This document shows, piece by piece, positions 8,850-17,331 of a DNA stretch of 64,000 bases (the stretch's first letter is position 1; every line of letters starts with the position of its first letter). The notes under the pieces were generated by a model. That model was not told the DNA's origin, did no database searches, and saw nothing but the letters and a program-made list of their open reading frames with translations. The DNA comes from UBA1952 sp965246855 (GTDB taxonomy: Bacteria; Bacteroidota; Bacteroidia; Chitinophagales; Chitinophagaceae). The position numbers were made by a program, and so were the translations under genes. The stretch is from positions 744,001 through 808,000 of the forward strand of contig CBDFFP010000005.1 in the NCBI GenBank assembly GCA_965246855.1, written 5' to 3'.

Positions 8850-9227
8850 TCAGGGACGGCGGCGCAGCTCATCTCGGATTTCGGCAAGGAGTGCATCCGT
8901 GGCAGAAGGCGGTGGCGGCGCGTCGTCGGGCTTAGGTTTCTGAAAGCGATTTGCGCCTTTCACAATGGCAAAGAGCACAAAAGCAACGCACAGGAAACCA
9001 ATTGTTGCCGACAGGAAGTTGCCGTATTTTACGCCGTTCCAGGAAAGCTGCGTAATGTTTTCTGCGCCCATCGTCCGCAGGGCAGGCGTCAGAAGCAGGG
9101 GCGTGATAACGTCTTCCACTAAAGAAGAAACGATTTTCCCAAAAGCCGCGCCAATTATGACGCCGACGGCCAAATCCAGGACATTGCCACGTAGAGCAAA
9201 TTTTTTAAACTCGTTTAGGAAACCCAT
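8850..9227 (-). CDS. mscL: Large-conductance mechanosensitive channel
   Basis: A 125-residue inner-membrane channel that opens under membrane tension to release solutes on osmotic downshock. It begins MGFLNEFKKFALRGNVLDLAV, the amphipathic S1 plus TM1 of MscL; the pore-lining GVIIGAAFGKIVSSLVEDVI follows, then a periplasmic loop, TM2 (about 70-92: FLSATIGFLCVAFVLFAIVK) and a charged cytoplasmic helix. ATG 9227 matches the family N-terminus exactly; the upstream in-frame ATG at 9272 would add 15 unrelated residues. A TATTTTCGC -7 element lies 15 bases upstream. Confidence 0.95.
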   Translation of the reverse strand: MGFLNEFKKFALRGNVLDLAVGVIIGAAFGKIVSSLVEDVITPLLLTPALRTMGAENITQLSWNGVKYGNFLSATIGFLCVAFVLFAIVKGANRFQKPKPDDAPPPPSATDALLAEIRDELRRRP

Positions 9228-9241
9228 TGGGAAAAAGAACG

Positions 9242-9250
9242 GCGAAAATA
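9242..9250 (-). promoter_or_regulatory. -7 promoter element of mscL
   Basis: TATTTTCGC on the minus strand, 15 bases before the chosen ATG; it supports that start. Confidence 0.45.
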
Positions 9251-9380
9251 GGCATGGCGTGTGGATTTGCAACTTATTAGGCTATGTTTCCTTCAAAAAG
9301 AAGAATTTGTATATAATTTAACACTTTAGATAATTTCCCGGCCCCCTTTTTGTGTTCTTTTGCATTCTCTCCTTCACTTT

Positions 9381-9992
9381 ATGGATACACACACAGAAAT
9401 CCTCCAAAACGCCGATCGGCTCTTCCGCAAGTCCGGCTATAAAGCCGTAACCATGGATACGCTGGCCAAAGATCTGGGCATTTCCAAAAAAACGCTTTAC
9501 CAGCATTTTGAGAACAAGATACAAATCATAGAAGGCGTGAGAGCTTACTCTTACGCACGATTCAAAACTGCGTCTGAAGCGGCTCACCAAAAAGCTCAAA
9601 ATGCTGTTGAAGCATTCCTGATGGAAAGTGAGTTGATGAGCGAGAACTTTCGTACTGCCCACCCGGCCATCCTTTATGAATTGGAACGCTTTTTCCCACT
9701 CGCGTATCAGACTTTCCGGGAGGAAATTCTGCGGCCCGCCGTCAAAACGATGAAGGAAAATCTGCAGCGCGGTATTAAAGAAGGCATGTTCCAGGCCGAT
9801 CTTGAGGTGGATGTAGTGGCTCCTTATCGTTTGGAAACCACGCTGACGATAATGCGCACAGACAGTTTGATGCATGAAAGTGGCGCGGATGCGCAGACGC
9901 TGAACGAGGTGACCACCAAGGTTTTCCTGCTTGGCATCCTGACACCTGCTGGGTTGAAAGCGTATCAACGATATCAGGGCTCCAAAAGCTAA
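9381..9992 (+). CDS. TetR/AcrR-family transcriptional regulator
   Basis: A 203-residue helix-turn-helix repressor. The DNA-binding domain is residues 1-50: ILQNADRLFRKSGYKAVTMDTLAKDLGISKKTLYQHFENK is the standard TetR three-helix signature. The remainder is a helical ligand or dimer domain of unknown specificity. ATG 9381 gives the usual short N-terminus; an upstream in-frame codon at 9360 is possible. No efflux or metabolic operon is adjacent, so the target is unknown; mscL diverges from it across a 150-bp gap. A terminator follows. Confidence 0.85.
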   Translation: MDTHTEILQNADRLFRKSGYKAVTMDTLAKDLGISKKTLYQHFENKIQIIEGVRAYSYARFKTASEAAHQKAQNAVEAFLMESELMSENFRTAHPAILYELERFFPLAYQTFREEILRPAVKTMKENLQRGIKEGMFQADLEVDVVAPYRLETTLTIMRTDSLMHESGADAQTLNEVTTKVFLLGILTPAGLKAYQRYQGSKS

Positions 9993-10017
9993 AAACTGTT
10001 TTGTGCAGTGTATTTTT

Positions 10018-10054
10018 AAAGGCTACCAGAATTTCTGGTAGCCTTTGTGTTTTT
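10018..10054 (+). terminator. Intrinsic terminator of the TetR gene
   Basis: AAAGGCTACCAGAA/TTCTGGTAGCCTTT hairpin followed by a T-rich stretch. Confidence 0.88.
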
Positions 10055-10062
10055 ATGATGGT

Positions 10063-10839
10063 TTAGAGACGGGCGATTTCTGCCTCTGTAAGCCCGGTGG
10101 TTTGTGCGATAACAACGACTGGAACACCACCGTTTTTGAGTGCCCGCGCAATGGTTTTTTTCTCCTCCATTCTGCCTTCTGCTTTGCCTTCATCAAGAGT
10201 AAAATCAACCGTGTTTTTGTAGTCCTGATATACTTTCAGGTTCCGCTCGTAATTATCCAATTCTTCGGGGGGCAGCTTTGCTAAGGCGGCTTTCACCAAA
10301 GCTTGTTCAAACACCGTATCCCGGAAAAATAACCGGAATACTTTGGAAGTCTTCCAGATTTTTGATGAAAAACAATCACTCATCAAGATGCATCTCTGAT
10401 TGAGCCTCTTTTTTCCGGAAATTAGGCATGTCCAAGTACACATATGTCAGCTTGTCGTAGAAAACATTGCCATGTTGGTTTTTCAGCTTGATGGTGTGCA
10501 AAAACTCGCTACGCTCCGGCTCGGTTGCGTAATCGTCAAAAGTAAAGTCCAGAATTCCTACGCAGTACACGGCTTTTAACTGGTAGTTCCATTCGCCTTT
10601 TGCAGCTCCACAATGAACAGTTCGCCCAGCTCATTCCGGCAATAAATATCATATACTGCTTTTCGGTCAGCGTCGCTTTGTCCCAGTTGCTCGGTGTTTT
10701 TAAAGGAAAGCGCCGTAATCCGGTCTTGTGGCGGCAACAGGGCATTCAGGAAATCTATCAGCAGGGGCTTGCTCGCCTCTTCACCGAAGATTTTTTTGAA
10801 GCCAAAGTCCGTAAAAGGGTTTAGGTATTTCGCCTGCAT
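10063..10839 (-). pseudogene. Decayed Rpn-family PD-(D/E)XK nuclease / putative transposase
   Basis: Pieces of one Rpn/PDDEXK_2-type protein lie in three frames. From 10839 the N-terminus reads MQAKYLNPFTDFGFKKIFG ... VELQKA; the next piece (about 10570 down to 10376) resumes as KGEWNYQLKAVYCVGILDFTFDD in another frame; the last (about 10350 down to 10063) reads FEQALVKAALAKLPPEELDNYE ... AEGRMEEKK. Relatives have about 25-30 residues between the first two pieces and about 20 between the last two, so at least two deletions with frameshifts have occurred. The first junction shows the short overlap AAAGGCGAA, suggesting microhomology. Intact members are recombination-promoting nucleases; this copy should be inactive. 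Confidence 0.85.
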
Positions 10840-10891
10840 GATGGTGTAAATTTAGTGGAAAGAACAGGGCGAATTTTCGTCCTTTAATCAT

Positions 10892-12007
10892 TCAAACCTT
10901 TCCCTTTTCCATACTACTTACCGCAAACACCATCGCCAACAATGCCAGCAACAAACTCATCGCTACAAGTTGGTGCGCCTCGGCCAGCCATTCATACGTG
11001 TTCATCCGGCTATTGGTGGCCTGCGGTGCATGAAGTACGGTGAGGATGCCCAATGTCGCCTGCATCAAGACCAGAAACAGTGGCCACTTATACCAACGAC
11101 GAAGCGCAGGAGCCTGAATGCTATTTTTGATGCCCGCCGCCTGCACCGTAAAAATCAAAACGCCGATGCACAGCAAAAAAGCCAAACTGCGGTGAATGAA
11201 ATGCACCGCCAGCGGGTGGTCGCTCAGCCATTGCAGCCCGCCAAACGTCCGGTTGCCGTATTGCTGGACGCCTACCGGAAGCAGGCTGCCGTTGATGCCC
11301 GGCCAGGTAGGCGCTGCAGGCGCGGCTTTTAAACCGGCCATAAAAGCGCCGTAAAGAAGTTGTATGCCAAGAAGTATGAGAAGCGCCAAAACCGTCCGGC
11401 GCAGCTTTGGGTGGGAAATGCGTTGCGATTCCGGTACGCGGAGCAAAAGCATAAACCAGAACGTATATCCAATCAGCACCATCGCCGCCAGAAAATGAAT
11501 CGCAAGACGAATATGGCTCACATATAAATCCGTGTCGTTGAGGCCGGAAGCCACCATAATCCAGCCAATTGCGCCCTGCAAGGCGCCCAGCAGAAACAAG
11601 ACCACAAAGGGCCGGATCATGGTTTTGGTCAATTGCTTTTTATACAAAAACCAGCCAAAACCCACGAGGAAAACCAGCCCCATCAGCCGCGCCCACTCAC
11701 GGTGCATCCATTCCCAGAAATAAATGGCCTTGAAGTCGGCGAGCGTGAAATGACTGTTGAGGTATTTAAACTGCGCAATGGTTTTGTACTTTTCAAAAGC
11801 GACATTCCAATCCTGTTCAAGCATCGGCGGAACCGCGCCCAAAATGGGCTTCCATTGCGTGATACTCAACCCGGAACCGGTGAGCCGCGTGATGCCACCC
11901 AGCAAAATCTGAATCACCAGCATCACTACGCCGAGAAAAAGCCAGTTGGCCACCGCACGGGAAGAGCGGGCAGAGGCGGTTTCAGGTGTAGCAGAAAAAG
12001 AAGCCAT
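10892..12007 (-). CDS. ctaA: Heme A synthase (COX15/CtaA family)
   Basis: A 371-residue polytopic inner-membrane enzyme that oxidises heme O to heme A for cytochrome oxidase. The first helix has LLGGITRLTGSGLSITQWKP (about 41-60), the COX15 signature, followed by FWEWMHREWARLMGLVF (His ligand region, about 96-112), HIRLAIHFLAAM (about 166) and VHFIHRSLAFLLC (about 260-272), giving the four expected heme-ligand histidines and about eight helices. A TACCTTTGC element lies about 20 bases upstream of ATG 12007. It is not beside oxidase genes here. Confidence 0.93.
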   Translation of the reverse strand: MASFSATPETASARSSRAVANWLFLGVVMLVIQILLGGITRLTGSGLSITQWKPILGAVPPMLEQDWNVAFEKYKTIAQFKYLNSHFTLADFKAIYFWEWMHREWARLMGLVFLVGFGWFLYKKQLTKTMIRPFVVLFLLGALQGAIGWIMVASGLNDTDLYVSHIRLAIHFLAAMVLIGYTFWFMLLLRVPESQRISHPKLRRTVLALLILLGIQLLYGAFMAGLKAAPAAPTWPGINGSLLPVGVQQYGNRTFGGLQWLSDHPLAVHFIHRSLAFLLCIGVLIFTVQAAGIKNSIQAPALRRWYKWPLFLVLMQATLGILTVLHAPQATNSRMNTYEWLAEAHQLVAMSLLLALLAMVFAVSSMEKGKV

Positions 12008-12026
12008 AAAATATCAAAAACGCACC

Positions 12027-12035
12027 GCAAAGGTA
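12027..12035 (-). promoter_or_regulatory. -7 promoter element of ctaA
   Basis: TACCTTTGC on the minus strand, a full match to TAnnTTTG, 20 bases before the ATG. Confidence 0.55.
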
Positions 12036-12057
12036 GGCGCGTATCTTCGCCGCCTTT

Positions 12058-12165
12058 CCATGTTTCATGTTCTATGTTTCATGTTTCATGCGAGAATACC
12101 GGCCCGCGCTCCAACGGCATCCAAAACCGGAATTACCCATTATTAATTGCTCATTACTAATTGCC
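12058..12165. repeat. Two heptamer repeat tracts before the M16 gene
   Basis: At 12058-12090 the plus strand repeats CATGTTT/CATGTTC/TATGTTT with a 7-bp period; at 12135-12165 it repeats CATTATT/AATTGCT/CATTACT/AATTGCC. Both lie in the gap between ctaA and the M16-like gene. Confidence 0.6.
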
Positions 12166-12169
12166 TTCT

Positions 12170-13456
12170 ATGCTCAACCGCACCATTGCTCCGCCCTTTC
12201 ACGACCCGGTAGAATTTTCTTTTTCGCTGCCGCCGATTCAGCACACGGTTTTCTCCAACAACCTGCCGCTTTATTGGCTGCGCGCCGGTACGCAACAGGT
12301 GGCGCAGGTGGAACTGGTGTTTCCGGCGGGCGTGTGGCAGGAAGGAAAAGCAGCGGTGGCGCAGGCAACGGCTTCGCTCCTGAAAAACGGCACGGCACAC
12401 AAAACGGCGCACCAGATCAGCGAGGCGTTTGAGCAATACGGTGCCACGCTGAAAACCGCTGCCGGCGACGACTGGGCGAGCTTAACGCTTTATGCGCTCA
12501 CAAAGCATTTGCCCATCCTTTTGCCGGTATTGCGAGAGGTTTTGTTGGAAGCGTCTTTCCCAGAAGAGGAATTGCGTCTTTACAAGCAAAACAATATTCA
12601 GCGGCTGCTGGTAAGCCTGCGGCAGAGCGATTTTGTGGCGAATCAGCGCATAGATGCGGCGCTTTTTGGCGAGAACCACCCGTATGGACGGTTTACCCGC
12701 GAAGTGGCGCTTTCGGCGCTCACGCGCGAAGATTTGGTGCAAATTCACCGCAGCCATTACATGCTTTCGGGCGCAAAAGTTTTTGCTGCAGGTGCGATTG
12801 GCGATGCGGAAATAGAATTAATAAATACGATTTTCGGGAGCCTGCCAACGGATGCTTCTTCCACAACCGCTAACCCGGAAAACGCGCAAACGCAGCCCGC
12901 TGCCGACCGCGTGCAGCGCATTACCAACGATCCGAATGGCATGCAAGGCGCGATTCGCATTGGCCGGACGTTTCCCAATCGCCAGCACCCGGATTTTACG
13001 CCGATGGTGGTGCTGAATACGGTTTTGGGCGGCTACTTCGGCTCGCGGCTGATGAGTAATATCCGGGAAGAAAAAGGTTTTACTTATGGAATTTATTCTT
13101 CTGTTCAGCCGATGCTGCATGGTGGCTCCATGATTATTCATACAGAAGCGGGCCGGGAAGTATGCGAAGCGGCAGTGACGGAAGTGTGGAAGGAAATGAA
13201 GGTTCTTCAGGAAGAAACTATTTCCGAAGAGGAATTGCGATTGGTGAAAAACTATCTGCTTGGTGGCTTGCTGGGCGAATTAGATGGGCCTTTCCAACTG
13301 CTGAACCGCTGGAAAACCTTGATTCTGAACGGCTTTAGCGGGGAGCGTTTCCATAAAAACATAGAAACCTATAAAGCTATTGACGCATCCACGCTTCAAA
13401 CGCTTGCGCAGAAATATTATAACCGGCAGGATTTCTATGAATTGGTGGTGGTGTAG
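12170..13456 (+). CDS. M16-family peptidase-like protein lacking the zinc site
   Basis: A 428-residue protein with the two-lobed M16 (insulinase/processing peptidase) fold: N-lobe about 25-205, C-lobe about 215-425 with QGAIRIGRTFPNRQHPDF and LGGYFGSRLMSNIREEKGFTYGIYS, the conserved substrate-binding R...Y segment. The HxxEH zinc motif that should sit near residue 70 is replaced by QATAS (within KAAVAQATASLLKNGT), so this is a non-catalytic subunit. Such proteins normally partner a catalytic M16 subunit, which is not adjacent here. No signal peptide is apparent. ATG 12170 is preferred over the TTG three codons upstream. Confidence 0.85.
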   Translation: MLNRTIAPPFHDPVEFSFSLPPIQHTVFSNNLPLYWLRAGTQQVAQVELVFPAGVWQEGKAAVAQATASLLKNGTAHKTAHQISEAFEQYGATLKTAAGDDWASLTLYALTKHLPILLPVLREVLLEASFPEEELRLYKQNNIQRLLVSLRQSDFVANQRIDAALFGENHPYGRFTREVALSALTREDLVQIHRSHYMLSGAKVFAAGAIGDAEIELINTIFGSLPTDASSTTANPENAQTQPAADRVQRITNDPNGMQGAIRIGRTFPNRQHPDFTPMVVLNTVLGGYFGSRLMSNIREEKGFTYGIYSSVQPMLHGGSMIIHTEAGREVCEAAVTEVWKEMKVLQEETISEEELRLVKNYLLGGLLGELDGPFQLLNRWKTLILNGFSGERFHKNIETYKAIDASTLQTLAQKYYNRQDFYELVVV

Positions 13457-13475
13457 GGGCACTATATATTTGCCC

Positions 13476-13524
13476 AAAGACAAAAGACAATTTATAAAAG
13501 ACAAAAGATGATAGGTCAAAAGTC
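13476..13524. repeat. Heptamer repeat tract (AAAGACA type)
   Basis: Seven consecutive 7-bp units, AAAGACA AAAGACA ATTTATA and similar. The same unit type is found inside serC at 17596-17623. Confidence 0.65.
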
Positions 13525-13563
13525 GCAGACCATTGAGTATTTAGCTATTTCCAAATTTTCCCA

Positions 13564-13896
13564 TTGAACTCTCTTCCCGAACGCTGGAAAATCGTAGAGC
13601 AACTGCTCACCGAACGCTTTGGCAAAACGCCGGATTTGCAGGCCGCGCTTTTTCTCATTGGCATGAACGAATATGGCCATCTTCCAAATAACGAATTCTT
13701 CACGAAAGAGGAAAAACAAGATTTGATACATGTGGCCGTTTGCACCTTGCTGGAGCCGTTGGGATACTTTCACTTTGAGGGTCGCGACGCTGACGGCTGG
13801 CCGCACTGGCAGGCCTTGAAGCCCGTAGAAATTGCGGGCTTTCTGGGGCAAGAAGTCTTGCTAAAGGGCGCGGTAGCGGATTATTTCGGGGTATAA
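13564..13896 (+). CDS. Conserved hypothetical protein
   Basis: A 110-residue soluble protein of unknown function, reading MNSLPERWKIVEQLLTERFG and rich in aromatic residues (GYFHFEGRDADGWPHW near residue 80). The composition is that of a normal folded alpha/beta protein and codon use matches neighbours. The start is TTG 13564; there is no in-frame ATG before residue 34, so TTG or another non-ATG codon must be used. A strong hairpin follows. Confidence 0.65.
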   Translation: MNSLPERWKIVEQLLTERFGKTPDLQAALFLIGMNEYGHLPNNEFFTKEEKQDLIHVAVCTLLEPLGYFHFEGRDADGWPHWQALKPVEIAGFLGQEVLLKGAVADYFGV

Positions 13897-13934
13897 GGAG
13901 GACTCACTGAGACGCAAAGATTTCTCACATAAAA

Positions 13935-13980
13935 AAACCGGGAGGCAACTGTTTTTGACAGTCGCTTCCCGGTTTCCTTT
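13935..13980. terminator. Intrinsic terminator (bidirectional)
   Basis: AAACCGGGAGGCAACTG pairs with CAGTCGCTTCCCGGTTT around a TTTTTGA loop, with A and T runs outside. It serves the hypothetical gene and the converging lipoprotein gene. Confidence 0.85.
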
Positions 13981-13993
13981 TACAAAAGAATTT

Positions 13994-14500
13994 CTACTTC
14001 AAAACCTTACAAGTGCTGCGCAGTTTTCCGGCTCTGATAACTTTATTAAGCGTTTCTGTTGGTTGCTTAATGGCGTTTCGCACGCCGCAGTTACACATTT
14101 CCGTCAGCGGGAATTTATCCAAGATACTGTTGAAGAGCGTTGCCAAATCTGGCGCTTGCGGCAGGCGGGCATATTCCTCATACGTCATTTGGAGGAAAGC
14201 CACATCCGGCCCAATGCCCCGGTTATCTAGCAAATAGCCGTTCTCCAAAACCGTCGGCAGCGAAAGTCCATCTCCTCTTTTCAAGTCGGAAAGCGCAGGA
14301 TAAGAAACAATTCTGGATTTATCCTCTGAAAGCGTGACCGGCACAAGATTGCGGTAATCGCCTTTAGTTTTATAGACTATTGTAGGCGGACCGGGCGTGT
14401 AGCACGGCGTAAAATCCACAGCAGCATTGTCAGCAGACTTCTTCATCGGCTTACAGCCGCAAAAAGCAACCAACGCCAGCAGCAGAGCAGCGTTTCTCAT
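13994..14500 (-). CDS. Putative lipoprotein, partner of the C10 peptidase
   Basis: A 168-residue exported protein. The N-terminus MRNAALLLALVAFCGCKP is a lipoprotein-like signal with Cys at 14 or 16, although the lipobox (VAFC or FCGC) is imperfect. The mature part holds four further cysteines and no recognised domain. It starts two bases after the stop of the C10 cysteine peptidase, so the two are surely cotranscribed. Known C10 (streptopain/SpeB) loci often pair the protease with a small inhibitor; this one could be an inhibitor or an activator, but sequence does not show which. Confidence 0.65.
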   Translation of the reverse strand: MRNAALLLALVAFCGCKPMKKSADNAAVDFTPCYTPGPPTIVYKTKGDYRNLVPVTLSEDKSRIVSYPALSDLKRGDGLSLPTVLENGYLLDNRGIGPDVAFLQMTYEEYARLPQAPDLATLFNSILDKFPLTEMCNCGVRNAIKQPTETLNKVIRAGKLRSTCKVLK

Positions 14501-14502
14501 CC

Positions 14503-16380
14503 TTACGGGCGAACAACAAGCTTGCGGGTCAGCGTTCCATTGTCGCCTTGCAGTTGCATCAGATAGATGCCTTCCGCCAAGCCCCGCAGAGAGAGGGCAA
14601 CTTGTTTTTGCGTGCCGTCCACCGTTGTCGTACCCAGATTCTGACCTTGCATGTTTTTTAATACGATAGCGCCGATTTTACCGTTGTAGCCGCTCAAGTC
14701 CACCGTTGCGGTTTCTTTGGCAGGATTCGGATAGATAGCAATGCCTTCTGCATCCTGAATATCCTCTACCGCAGTGGGATTGCCATTGCTGGTCCGGCTC
14801 ATTTTCATATCCAATTGGTATGTACCAAGAAGCCCCAGCGTGCGCGGTGTAGCTCGGAAATAAACCGTTCCGCCATTAGTAACCGGAATACTTCCAAGCA
14901 TCATATAATCATAAGGATAGGACCAAGTAACACCATTGTTGACCGAATACTGAAACTGCGCATTTACTGTATAGGTACCACCATTATTGCTGTTGTTAGC
15001 ATCCTGCAAACGTGGGGTAATCGCGTAATTATAACCAGCAGGCAGCACAATCTTGTAGAAGTCGCTGTCTGAATTAATATGAAAATTAGCATTGGTAGTT
15101 GAGACAACAGCCGAATCGCTCACAAAAGGAACATTCAATGTATAAGCTTGGGAAAGCTTATTGTTCGCTTCATACATATCCGGCATAGGCAGCGATTGTG
15201 GTTCAATGCCAATTAATGCCTGCTGACCATCGTTGAAAGTGCCGGAGCCGCTGCCCGTTCCCCCCGTACCGGGATTTAAAGCATCAACAACGAAAAGACC
15301 ATCGTAGTAACCGCCCCACCCCCAGTTGATGTGGAAGAAATCATTAGCATCATAACCGTCAAAAACAAAGGCATGACCGCTGCCACCGCCAAAACCAGTA
15401 TATAAAACCGGATGAGCAATGTCCATCTCCGATTTGATGATGCTCATCCATTGTGGATCTGTATAGCTGTCTCGCTCAATTCCCTGGATAGAATTCTTAT
15501 AGCCAAAATAGCTCACGAGTGCATTTTCTGTGCAAGGATAAGAGCCGCCTCCAAAAGCAAGCACCTGTGCGCCACTGCCGCCATTCGCTGATACATCATA
15601 ATTCATTTCTACGCTTACGCCGCAGTGGTACATGAGCGTTGCAATAGCGGCGTTAGGCCCGGAAATGCTGTTGGGCATTGCGCTCCATTGATAGGTGGTC
15701 GCACTGAAGTTGGCCGTCTGCGTACCATAGTTGGCAGACATATAGCTGTGTGAACCAGTGCCGACTGCCGGATAGTTCCAATAACGCATAATTTGAGCCA
15801 TTGCCGTAGCCACGCAGCCGGTTACAGCCCGGTCATTTGCCGAAGCGTCCCACGGACAATCGGCATTGTAATAAGGGTCTTGATTCCAGCGCGTCATCAC
15901 AAAAGAGCTAACAGCAGTGGAGCGGTTAGCTGTGCGGGACGTTCCGGGAACATATTGTGTATAGGCTGCCCACTTTTGCTGAATATCTAGCGTGGCCGGA
16001 ACATTCTGGTCGCGCACATACTGAATCTGAGCGCCGTAATTATCCAACCAACTTTTCACACTGGGCCGGATATTGTTGGTTTGGAACGTATTGTCCGTTG
16101 AATAACCAAGCACTGGAAGAACCTGATCATCCGCTGCTACAATCACGAACCCAACATTTCCTGTATTCTGGAAAACATAGTATAACGGCTGCTGCGCGCC
16201 AGTGGTGGAAACCGCTCCGTAAATTCTCGAAAGCGGCGTCGTTCCTTTTACAGAAGCCGGCGCGTTCATAGACAGGAAAGCAGCACCTACCTGAGCGGCC
16301 TGCTGCTCACTCACCAACTTGGCCATAGAGGACGTGCTCAAGAGAAGCAACGCACTGAAAACAAGTATGTTTTTTTTCAT
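14503..16380 (-). CDS. Secreted C10-family cysteine peptidase (streptopain-like) with T9SS domain
   Basis: A 625-residue secreted protease. Signal peptide 1-20; Spi-type inhibitory propeptide about 21-130 (containing GFVIVAADDQVLPVLGYS); C10 catalytic domain about 150-380 with the nucleophile Cys189 in AVTGCVATAMAQIMRYW and His336 in GGGSGHAFVFDGYD followed by FHINWGWGG; a pre-peptidase-like beta domain about 400-530; and a T9SS sorting domain about 545-625 (AIYPNPAKETATVDLSGYNG ... LMQLQGDN). It should be secreted as a zymogen and matured outside the cell. The gene is the first of a two-gene unit with the lipoprotein. A 9-bp inverted pair (TTCCCGTAA/TTACGGGAA, 16394-16402 and 16439-16447) lies in its leader. 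Confidence 0.92.
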   Translation of the reverse strand: MKKNILVFSALLLLSTSSMAKLVSEQQAAQVGAAFLSMNAPASVKGTTPLSRIYGAVSTTGAQQPLYYVFQNTGNVGFVIVAADDQVLPVLGYSTDNTFQTNNIRPSVKSWLDNYGAQIQYVRDQNVPATLDIQQKWAAYTQYVPGTSRTANRSTAVSSFVMTRWNQDPYYNADCPWDASANDRAVTGCVATAMAQIMRYWNYPAVGTGSHSYMSANYGTQTANFSATTYQWSAMPNSISGPNAAIATLMYHCGVSVEMNYDVSANGGSGAQVLAFGGGSYPCTENALVSYFGYKNSIQGIERDSYTDPQWMSIIKSEMDIAHPVLYTGFGGGSGHAFVFDGYDANDFFHINWGWGGYYDGLFVVDALNPGTGGTGSGSGTFNDGQQALIGIEPQSLPMPDMYEANNKLSQAYTLNVPFVSDSAVVSTTNANFHINSDSDFYKIVLPAGYNYAITPRLQDANNSNNGGTYTVNAQFQYSVNNGVTWSYPYDYMMLGSIPVTNGGTVYFRATPRTLGLLGTYQLDMKMSRTSNGNPTAVEDIQDAEGIAIYPNPAKETATVDLSGYNGKIGAIVLKNMQGQNLGTTTVDGTQKQVALSLRGLAEGIYLMQLQGDNGTLTRKLVVRP

Positions 16381-16534
16381 AGAAAAGAGGTGCTTCCCGT
16401 AAGTGGATAAAATATTTTGGTGAAAAGAAAGGCAGGCTTTACGGGAAAGGGTAGCGCAAATGTAAGAAATAATTGTTCACGAAAAGGCATCTGTTTGGTA
16501 GGGTTTCTTTAAAAACGCCTTTTACGACGCACAG

Positions 16535-17164
16535 ATGACATGGCAGATTTTAAGACAGAAAATTCTCCGCCCGCGCTTCTACTTTTACCGGGTGCAACGA
16601 GTTCCCGCGCTCCTTATCCGCTCTTTCTTCAAAGGATTGATTGTTCTGCTTCCCGTTACAGTCACCGGCTATCTTTTGTGGCGGGTTTTCCGGGAGGTAG
16701 ATGAACTGATTCCCGGCCTGCCGCGCGGCGTGGGCTTTCTGTTGGTTCTGGGCGGCGTCACTTTTATTGGCTTTGTAGGACTGAAATGGTCTTTCGGGAA
16801 AGTGGTTTTTGATTTTCTCGGTTCCGTAGTGGCGCGCACGCCGGGCGTAAAACACATCTACTCGCCCCTCAAAGACATTCTGGATTCCTTCGTCGGCGAC
16901 AAGCGGAAATTCACGCAGCCCGTCTGGATACGCACGCAAAACAGCCCCCAAATCTGGCGTATCGGTTTCCTGACGCAGAAAGACATGAGCCGCTTTGGGC
17001 TGGAAGACCACGTGGCCGTTTATCTTCCCCACAGCTACGCCATTTCCGGCTGGGTGGTGATGACCCGTAGCGAAAACATCCGACCCATCACCACGATGCG
17101 CCCCGCCGAAGCGATGAAATTTGCCGTGTCGGGCGGAATAACGACGGAGGAAAGCGCCAAGTAG
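16535..17164 (+). CDS. DUF502 family membrane protein
   Basis: A 209-residue inner-membrane protein of unknown function. Two hydrophobic helices (about 33-52: FFKGLIVLLPVTVTGYLLW, and about 64-82: GVGFLLVLGGVTFIGFVGL) precede the DUF502 signature RTPGVKHIYSPLKDILDSFVG (about 100-120) and a cytoplasmic beta-rich tail with HVAVYLPHSYAISGW. The length is normal for the family. It is monocistronic, divergent from the C10 peptidase. Confidence 0.88.
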   Translation: MTWQILRQKILRPRFYFYRVQRVPALLIRSFFKGLIVLLPVTVTGYLLWRVFREVDELIPGLPRGVGFLLVLGGVTFIGFVGLKWSFGKVVFDFLGSVVARTPGVKHIYSPLKDILDSFVGDKRKFTQPVWIRTQNSPQIWRIGFLTQKDMSRFGLEDHVAVYLPHSYAISGWVVMTRSENIRPITTMRPAEAMKFAVSGGITTEESAK

Positions 17165-17214
17165 CCAGGAACCAGATTATGAGGGAGAAGAAGGAAATAA
17201 GGCGGTGATAATTT

Positions 17215-17331
17215 CCGGCTTTCCCAATACTCCAACGCAAAGCATCCAACGCCCAAAGGGCATCCAACAGCTTTAGCTTGTCCAACGCTAAAAGCTCCCA
17301 ACTTTATCCAACGGCTTTAGCCTTCTCCCAC
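17215..17331. repeat. TCCAAC-type repeat tract before serC
   Basis: About six copies of TCCAACGC/TCCAACAG/TCCAACGG at irregular 14-20-bp spacing. It is open in the serC frame, which is why a longer serC reading from TTG 17278 is possible, but the protein family starts at ATG 17332. Confidence 0.5.

Noticed and set aside
10045..10284. Plus-strand 79-codon frame over the Rpn remnant
   Set aside because: Antisense to the recognisable nuclease fragments, with no independent support.
16394..16447. 9-bp inverted pair TTCCCGTAA/TTACGGGAA in the C10 leader as an operator
   Set aside because: Arms are 36 bp apart and short; chance cannot be excluded.
17278..17331. Longer serC product starting at TTG 17278
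   Set aside because: The added 18 residues are translated TCCAACGC repeats and the family begins at the ATG 17332 product.
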